Shown: piece after piece, positions 59,794 through 64,000 of the stretch
How the letters are laid out: each line of letters begins with the position of its first letter
Position numbering within the stretch: the first letter of the stretch is position 1
Assembly: GCF_900142765.1 (NCBI RefSeq)
Contig: NZ_FRCB01000006.1
Coordinates: 62,001 to 126,000 of the forward strand
DNA: 64,000 bases
Reading direction: 5' to 3'
Origin: Roseovarius litoreus
GTDB lineage: Bacteria > Pseudomonadota > Alphaproteobacteria > Rhodobacterales > Rhodobacteraceae
Position numbers and translations under genes: made by a program
Notes under the pieces: generated by a model
Told to the model about the DNA's origin: nothing
The model's database searches: none
What the model saw: only the letters and a program-made list of their open reading frames with translations

Positions 59794-60893
59794 CACATCC
59801 CGACATCATCGTCATCGGAGGCGGGATCGCCGGCATCAGCGCCGCCGCTGAACTGGCCGCCCATGCCCGCGTCACGGTGATCGAGACCGAGGCGCAGCTC
59901 GGTTATCATTCCACCGGGCGCTCGGCCGCGATTTTCATCCGCAATTACGGCAACGCCACCCTGCGAGCACTCAATGCCGCCGCCGCTCCGGTGTTCGAGG
60001 CGCCAGAGGGCATCAGTGACCGCTCGCTGCTGTCGCCGCGCGGCGAGTTGCTGCTGGCGGGCGAGGACGAGCTCGGCACGCTGCAGGCCTATTGCGACGG
60101 CGCCTCCGGGATCGACCTGCTGGAGGCCACAGACGCGGTCGATCTGGTCCCCATCCTGCGCCCCGAGCGCATTGTTCGGGCCGCTCTGGAACGTGACGCT
60201 CAGGACATCGACGTGGATCGCATGCTGCAGGGCTATGCCCGGCTGCTCAAGGCACGGGGCGGGCAGGTGGTGACCAGCGCCCCCGTCACCGCCATCCGGC
60301 GAGGGCATGCCGCCTGGCAGGTCACCGCGGGCGATAGGCCATTCACCGCGCCCGTGCTGGTGAACGCCGCCGGGGCCTGGGCCGATCCGGTGGCGCGTTT
60401 GGCGGGTGTGGCGCCTTTGGGCATCACGCCGATGCGCCGCTCTGCGGCGCTTCTGCCCGCACCCAAAGGACATGATATCTCGCGCTGGCCGCTTTTCGGC
60501 TCGATCTCCGAGACCTGGTATGCCAAGCCCGATGCGGGCAAGCTGATGGTCTCGCCCGCCGATGAGGACCCGGTCGCGCCCCATGATGCCTGGCCCGATG
60601 ACATGGTGCTGGCCGAAGGTCTGCACCGCTATGAACAGGCCGTGACAGTCCCCGTCACCCGTGTCGATCACAGCTGGGCGGGCCTGCGCAGCTTTGCCGC
60701 GGACAGGACACCCGTCGCAGGCTTCGCGCCTGAGGCGGACGGATTTTTCTGGCTGGCAGGGCAGGGCGGCTACGGCGTTCAGACAGCCCCGGCCCTCGCG
60801 CAGCTCACGGCGGCGCTTGTCACCGGGGCCGAACCCGGTCTATCGGATGCCACGGTCGCGGCGCTTTCGCCCGCCCGGTTTCACAGCTCCTGA
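59790..60893 (+). CDS. FAD-dependent amine/D-amino-acid oxidoreductase (DAO family)
   Basis: A 367-residue flavoenzyme. The FAD motif is DIIVIGGGIAGISAAAELA at the N-terminus; the DAO-family features GRSAAIF and a final GQGGYGVQTAPAL (FAD-binding) are present. Such enzymes oxidise secondary amines or D-amino acids to imines. It overlaps the deacetylase gene by four bases and is followed 11 bp later by a RidA-like gene, which fits an imine-producing reaction. Confidence 0.88.
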   Translation: MTHPDIIVIGGGIAGISAAAELAAHARVTVIETEAQLGYHSTGRSAAIFIRNYGNATLRALNAAAAPVFEAPEGISDRSLLSPRGELLLAGEDELGTLQAYCDGASGIDLLEATDAVDLVPILRPERIVRAALERDAQDIDVDRMLQGYARLLKARGGQVVTSAPVTAIRRGHAAWQVTAGDRPFTAPVLVNAAGAWADPVARLAGVAPLGITPMRRSAALLPAPKGHDISRWPLFGSISETWYAKPDAGKLMVSPADEDPVAPHDAWPDDMVLAEGLHRYEQAVTVPVTRVDHSWAGLRSFAADRTPVAGFAPEADGFFWLAGQGGYGVQTAPALAQLTAALVTGAEPGLSDATVAALSPARFHSS

Positions 60894-60904
60894 AAGGACA
60901 CCCC

Positions 60905-61255
60905 ATGAGCGACATCACCCGCCATCATACCGGCCCGCGCATGAGCCAGATGGTCATCCATAACGGCATCGCATATCTCGCCGGTCAGGTCGGCGCCCCC
61001 GGCGAAAGCGTCACCGCACAGACCCAAAGCTGCATCGAAAAGGTCGAGGCCCTTCTGGCCGAGGCCGGCACCGACGCAACCCGCATGCTCAGCTGCACGA
61101 TCTGGCTGGCCGACATGGCCGATTTCGCCGAGATGAACGCCGTCTGGGACGCCTGGGTGCCCGAGGGCCATGCCCCGACCCGCGCTTGCGGCGAGGCGAA
61201 ACTGGCCACGCCCGACTACAAGGTTGAGCTGATCATCACCGCCGCTCTTCCCTGA
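60905..61255 (+). CDS. RidA-family protein (divergent subgroup)
   Basis: A 116-residue YjgF/RidA-fold protein. RidA hydrolyses reactive enamine/imine intermediates. The conserved Arg of the active site is present (PTRACGEAKL), but the second conserved residue, Glu in the KIEIEA segment of archetypal RidA, is Ile here (KVELIIT). It may therefore belong to one of the divergent Rid groups that occur in catabolic operons. AAAGGA precedes the ATG. Last gene of the operon. Confidence 0.85.
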   Translation: MSDITRHHTGPRMSQMVIHNGIAYLAGQVGAPGESVTAQTQSCIEKVEALLAEAGTDATRMLSCTIWLADMADFAEMNAVWDAWVPEGHAPTRACGEAKLATPDYKVELIITAALP

Positions 61256-61264
61256 GCCGGGGCC

Positions 61265-61290
61265 GGGCCGCCCGGTCTTTCGTGCGGCCC
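61265..61290 (+). terminator. Possible terminator of the amine-catabolic operon
   Basis: GGGCCGC (61265-61271) pairs with GCGGCCC (61284-61290) around a twelve-base loop. No T-run follows. A repeat module starts three bases later. Confidence 0.4.
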
Positions 61291-61292
61291 GC

Positions 61293-61332
61293 CTTTCATC
61301 GTTCCCCAAATACTCCCGCCGGAGGCATCCGC
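61293..61332. repeat. Dispersed intergenic repeat, copy D (module 1 only, reverse)
   Basis: CTTTCATCGTTCCCCAAATA through CTCCCGCCGGAGGCATCCGC is the reverse complement of module 1 at 29166-29205 and 35308-35347. It sits between the RidA-like gene and aroA, the only copy not between convergent genes. Confidence 0.85.
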
Positions 61333-61420
61333 CCTGCGCCCAAAGCGCCTCTCGACGGTGATGGACGCGGCCGGATGCTTGCGCTATCAGGCGGGCGATC
61401 CATTGACGAAAGGCATCCCC

Positions 61421-62770
61421 ATGTCCGGCCACGGCGCTCCGATTTCCATGACCTCGCACCGCTCCGGCGGGCTTGCCGGCACCGCCGATATTCCCGGCGA
61501 CAAGTCGATTTCGCATCGCTCCCTGATCCTCGGGGCGCTGTCGGTGGGCGAGACGGTCGTGACCGGCCTTCTCGAAGGACAGGACGTGCTGGACACGGCC
61601 CGTGCCATGCGCGCCTTCGGCGCCGAGGTGGCGCGCGATGACGATGGCACATGGCGCATTCACGGCGTCGGTGTCGGGGGCTTCGCCGAGCCCGATCAGG
61701 TGATCGATTGTGGCAATTCCGGCACCGGTGTGCGGCTCATCATGGGGGCGATGGCGACCTCGCCGGTGACCGCCACCTTCACCGGCGATGCCAGCCTGAA
61801 CAAACGGCCCATGGCGCGGGTGACCGATCCGCTGGCGCTTTTCGGCGCGCAGGCGGTGGGCCGGTCGGGGGGGCGTTTGCCCATGACCATCGTGGGCGCG
61901 CGCGATCCCTTGCCAGTGCGCTACACCGTGCCCGTTCCTTCAGCGCAGGTGAAATCGGCGGTGCTGCTGGCAGGGTTGAACGCACCCGGTCAGACCGTCG
62001 TGATCGAGCACGAGGCGACCCGCGATCATACCGAACGGATGCTGGCGGGGTTCGGCGCGCAGATCACCACCGAAGACACCGCAGAAGGCCGCATCATCAC
62101 CCTCGAAGGCCAGCCCGAGCTGTCGCCTCAAACCATCGCCGTGCCCCGCGATCCCAGCTCGGCGGCCTTTCCTGTCTGTGCCGCGCTGATCACCGAAGGC
62201 TCGGACGTGCTGGTGCCCAATATCGGGCTGAACCCCACCCGTGCGGGTCTCTTCACCACCCTGCAGGAGATGGGCGCCGATCTGAGCTACGAAAACCTGC
62301 GCGAGGAGGGCGGCGAGCCCGTGGCCGATCTGCGCGCCCGCTTTTCGCCGGACCTCAAGGGGATCGAGGTCCCGCCCGAGCGTGCCGCATCGATGATCGA
62401 CGAATACCCCGTGCTCTCGGTCGTCGCGGCCTTCGCCCAGGGTGCCACGGTCATGCGTGGCGTCAAGGAATTGCGCGTCAAGGAATCCGACCGGATCGAG
62501 GCCATGGCCATCGGTCTGCGCGCCAACGGTATCGAGGTCGAGGACGGTCCCGACTGGTGGATCGTGCATGGCCGGGGTCATGGCGATGTGCCGGGGGGCG
62601 CGACCTGTGCCAGCCATCTGGACCACCGTATCGCCATGTCGTTTCTGGTGATGGGTCTGGCCACGAACCAGCCGGTCACGGTGGATGACGGTGGCCCGAT
62701 CGCCACCTCCTTCCCGATTTTCGAACCGCTCATGGCCTCGCTTGGCGCCGATATCCGCCGCGATGACTGA
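61421..62770 (+). CDS. aroA: 3-phosphoshikimate 1-carboxyvinyltransferase (EPSP synthase), class II-like
   Basis: A 449-residue enzyme that joins PEP and shikimate 3-phosphate in aromatic synthesis. It has GDKSISHRS at the N-terminus, the PEP-site [44 protein letters not shown] and LRVKESDRI. The overall pattern follows the Agrobacterium CP4 type (class II), but CP4 has Ala in GNAATG where this protein has Gly in GNSGTG. The Met at 61421 gives the family length; the open frame upstream runs through repeat DNA. Confidence 0.94.
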   Translation: MSGHGAPISMTSHRSGGLAGTADIPGDKSISHRSLILGALSVGETVVTGLLEGQDVLDTARAMRAFGAEVARDDDGTWRIHGVGVGGFAEPDQVIDCGNSGTGVRLIMGAMATSPVTATFTGDASLNKRPMARVTDPLALFGAQAVGRSGGRLPMTIVGARDPLPVRYTVPVPSAQVKSAVLLAGLNAPGQTVVIEHEATRDHTERMLAGFGAQITTEDTAEGRIITLEGQPELSPQTIAVPRDPSSAAFPVCAALITEGSDVLVPNIGLNPTRAGLFTTLQEMGADLSYENLREEGGEPVADLRARFSPDLKGIEVPPERAASMIDEYPVLSVVAAFAQGATVMRGVKELRVKESDRIEAMAIGLRANGIEVEDGPDWWIVHGRGHGDVPGGATCASHLDHRIAMSFLVMGLATNQPVTVDDGGPIATSFPIFEPLMASLGADIRRDD

Positions 62771-62800
62771 TCCGGCCCGGCCGGGCGCATGCGATGTTGT

Positions 62801-63424
62801 TCAGACGACCCGCGCCCCCTGGCTGGTCAGCGCCTCGAGCACGGCATCGAAGGCGGCACTGTCCCTGGCGGCGATCCCGTCGCGCACCAGCTCCACCTCA
62901 TAGCCTCGGTTGAGCGCGCCCTGCGCGGTGCGCGCCAGCCCCGCGCAGCCCTCGCGCCCCACAAGTCGCAGCCGCCCGACGCGCAGCATTTCCAGAAGCG
63001 CATCCAGCGCGCCGGTCTCGAACCCGTCTTCCACCGGCTTGACGATCACATGATCGGCCATGCCGCGAAACGCGGGCGCCAGTTCCACATCCGCGCCGCC
63101 GCGCATCGGTGCGCCGGGCCGGGTCAGCCGCACGATCAGCCGCGCCATCAGCCCGTGCCATTCCTGCCGCAGCGCGATCACCGGCTGATCGCGGTGCCGC
63201 GCCAGTTCCACCTCGCGCGCCACCGCGGCCTCGACGCGGGCGCGCGTTGCGGCATCGTGCTGTGCATCGGTCCAAAGGCAGTCCTGCAATTCGATCAGCA
63301 GCAGCGCAGCGCCCGCGCGTGGCGGCACCGGCGTGCCCTGACTGGCGCGCACCATGCGACGTGCAACGATCCACGCCCAGACCAGCAGCCCACCGGCCAA
63401 CAGGGCCATAGCGGCCCATATCAT
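62801..63424 (-). CDS. Membrane-anchored isochorismatase-like protein with altered catalytic Asp
   Basis: A 207-residue protein with an N-terminal membrane helix (IWAAMALLAGGLLVWAWIVA). The rest is like the cysteine hydrolase (isochorismatase) fold: LLLIELQDCLW where the family has a DxQ, HVIVKPVEDGFETGALDALL with the catalytic Lys, and GREGCAGLARTAQGAL with the Cys. The catalytic Asp is Glu here. Activity is thus uncertain. Its 3' end faces aroA. Confidence 0.75.
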   Translation of the reverse strand: MIWAAMALLAGGLLVWAWIVARRMVRASQGTPVPPRAGAALLLIELQDCLWTDAQHDAATRARVEAAVAREVELARHRDQPVIALRQEWHGLMARLIVRLTRPGAPMRGGADVELAPAFRGMADHVIVKPVEDGFETGALDALLEMLRVGRLRLVGREGCAGLARTAQGALNRGYEVELVRDGIAARDSAAFDAVLEALTSQGARVV

Positions 63425-63609
63425 CGCTGCCTGCCCGGATCAGCACAGCATCGCCCAGTCATACCTCGACCTCCCTCGCACCTGCACAGATGCTTTCGTC
63501 TGCACAATTCCCCGGCCAGAGGCAAGAACCGGGTTTGATCCGTGTCAGTGTCATGTCATGCCGATGCTCTAGGACTGGACCGGACCACGCCGCAAACAGG
63601 AGACCCGCC

Positions 63610-64000
63610 ATGACCGCCCCTCTCGCACCGATCACCGTTCTCGATCTGACCCATGTGCTGGCCGGGCCTTTCGCCTCGATGACGATGGCCGACCTGGGCG
63701 CGCATGTCATCAAGGTGGAGCGGCCCGGAAGCGGTGACGACACACGGTCCTTTCCGCCCTTCAAGGCTGACAAGAGCGCCTATTTCGCCACGCTCAATCG
63801 CGGCAAACAGTCGGTCGCACTCGATCTCAAGGCCGATGCCGACCGCGCGCTGTTCGACCGGCTTCTCGAGCGGGCCGATGTGATTCTCGAAAATTACCGC
63901 CCGGGTACCATGGAAAAGCTGGGCTACGGCTGGGAGACCCTTCACGCCCGCTATCCGCGCCTGATCTATGGGGCGGTCAGCGGCTTTGGCCATACCGGCC
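63610..64000 (+). CDS. CaiB/BaiF family (class III) CoA-transferase, 3' end outside window
   Basis: The first 130 residues are visible: VLDLTHVLAGPFASMTMADLGAHVIKVERPGSGDD, then SYFATLNRGKQSVALDLK in similar form and LLERADVILENYRPGTMEKLG, all typical of the CaiB/BaiF family N-domain. These enzymes move CoA between carboxylic acids, often in carnitine, formate/oxalate or 2-methylacyl metabolism. The catalytic Asp, usually near residue 169, is beyond the window end. Confidence 0.92.
   Translation, partial: MTAPLAPITVLDLTHVLAGPFASMTMADLGAHVIKVERPGSGDDTRSFPPFKADKSAYFATLNRGKQSVALDLKADADRALFDRLLERADVILENYRPGTMEKLGYGWETLHARYPRLIYGAVSGFGHTG

Overview
The window looks like a high-GC chromosomal segment of a Rhodobacterales (Roseobacter-group) alphaproteobacterium. 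The grounds are a stand-alone F1 ATP synthase operon (atpHAGDC, no F0 genes), a Sat-CysC fusion, DUF1150 beside Hsp20, a cysteine-free Hint-domain protein, VPLPA-CTERM surface proteins, class II-like AroA and abundant BKACE/Pot-type catabolic genes. No tRNA, rRNA, IS element, prophage or CRISPR array was seen. Protein family calls come from reading motifs, not from database searches.

Layout. 1-3.0 kb: a MotA/TolQ-like channel subunit (cut by the window edge) and a MotB/OmpA-like partner with a very long periplasmic coiled coil. 3.0-8.5 kb: M23 peptidase, ClpA, GloB, a methyltransferase and a VanZ-like protein. 8.9-13.9 kb: the F1 operon with a hairpin between beta and epsilon and a clear terminator. 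13.9-24.9 kb: housekeeping and small genes (lectin-like protein, prs, isomerase, hydrolase, ribF-ycgN-ltaE operon, MaoC, HAD phosphatase, flavin reductase, family II pyrophosphatase, DUF2161, TraB/GumN). 25-27.1 kb: groESL under a textbook CIRCE operator. 27.2-36.4 kb: esterase-phnM, purEK, YdcH-like protein, hsp20-DUF1150 behind a probable RpoH promoter, sat-cysC, a dihaem peroxidase with a possible FNR box, and trxB. 36.5-39.4 kb: a lower-GC patch with a VWA/VPLPA-CTERM protein, an Lrp regulator, a Hint-domain protein and a 35-residue ORF. 39.7-47 kb: lgt-midA-pgeF operon, ubiK, a regulator, ybjN, and the proC-csaA-dehydrogenase operon. 47.1-50.9 kb: FabH-like synthase, then an AT-richer patch coding for exported proteins (transglutaminase-like peptidase, glycine-rich minisatellite protein, second VPLPA-CTERM protein).

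50.9-61.3 kb is the most coherent accessory unit: a divergent LysR regulator followed by ten same-strand genes for a Pot-type ABC importer, class III aminotransferase, BKACE enzyme, GNAT acetyltransferase, acetylpolyamine amidohydrolase-like deacetylase, FAD-dependent amine/amino acid oxidase and a RidA-like protein. Together they suggest import and breakdown of an unidentified (possibly N-acetylated) amine that passes through a beta-keto acid. The window ends with aroA, a membrane-anchored isochorismatase-like protein and the start of a CaiB/BaiF CoA-transferase.

A dispersed intergenic repeat family with strong hairpins occurs in four gene-end positions (about 16.95, 29.17, 35.31 and 61.29 kb), three of them between convergent genes.
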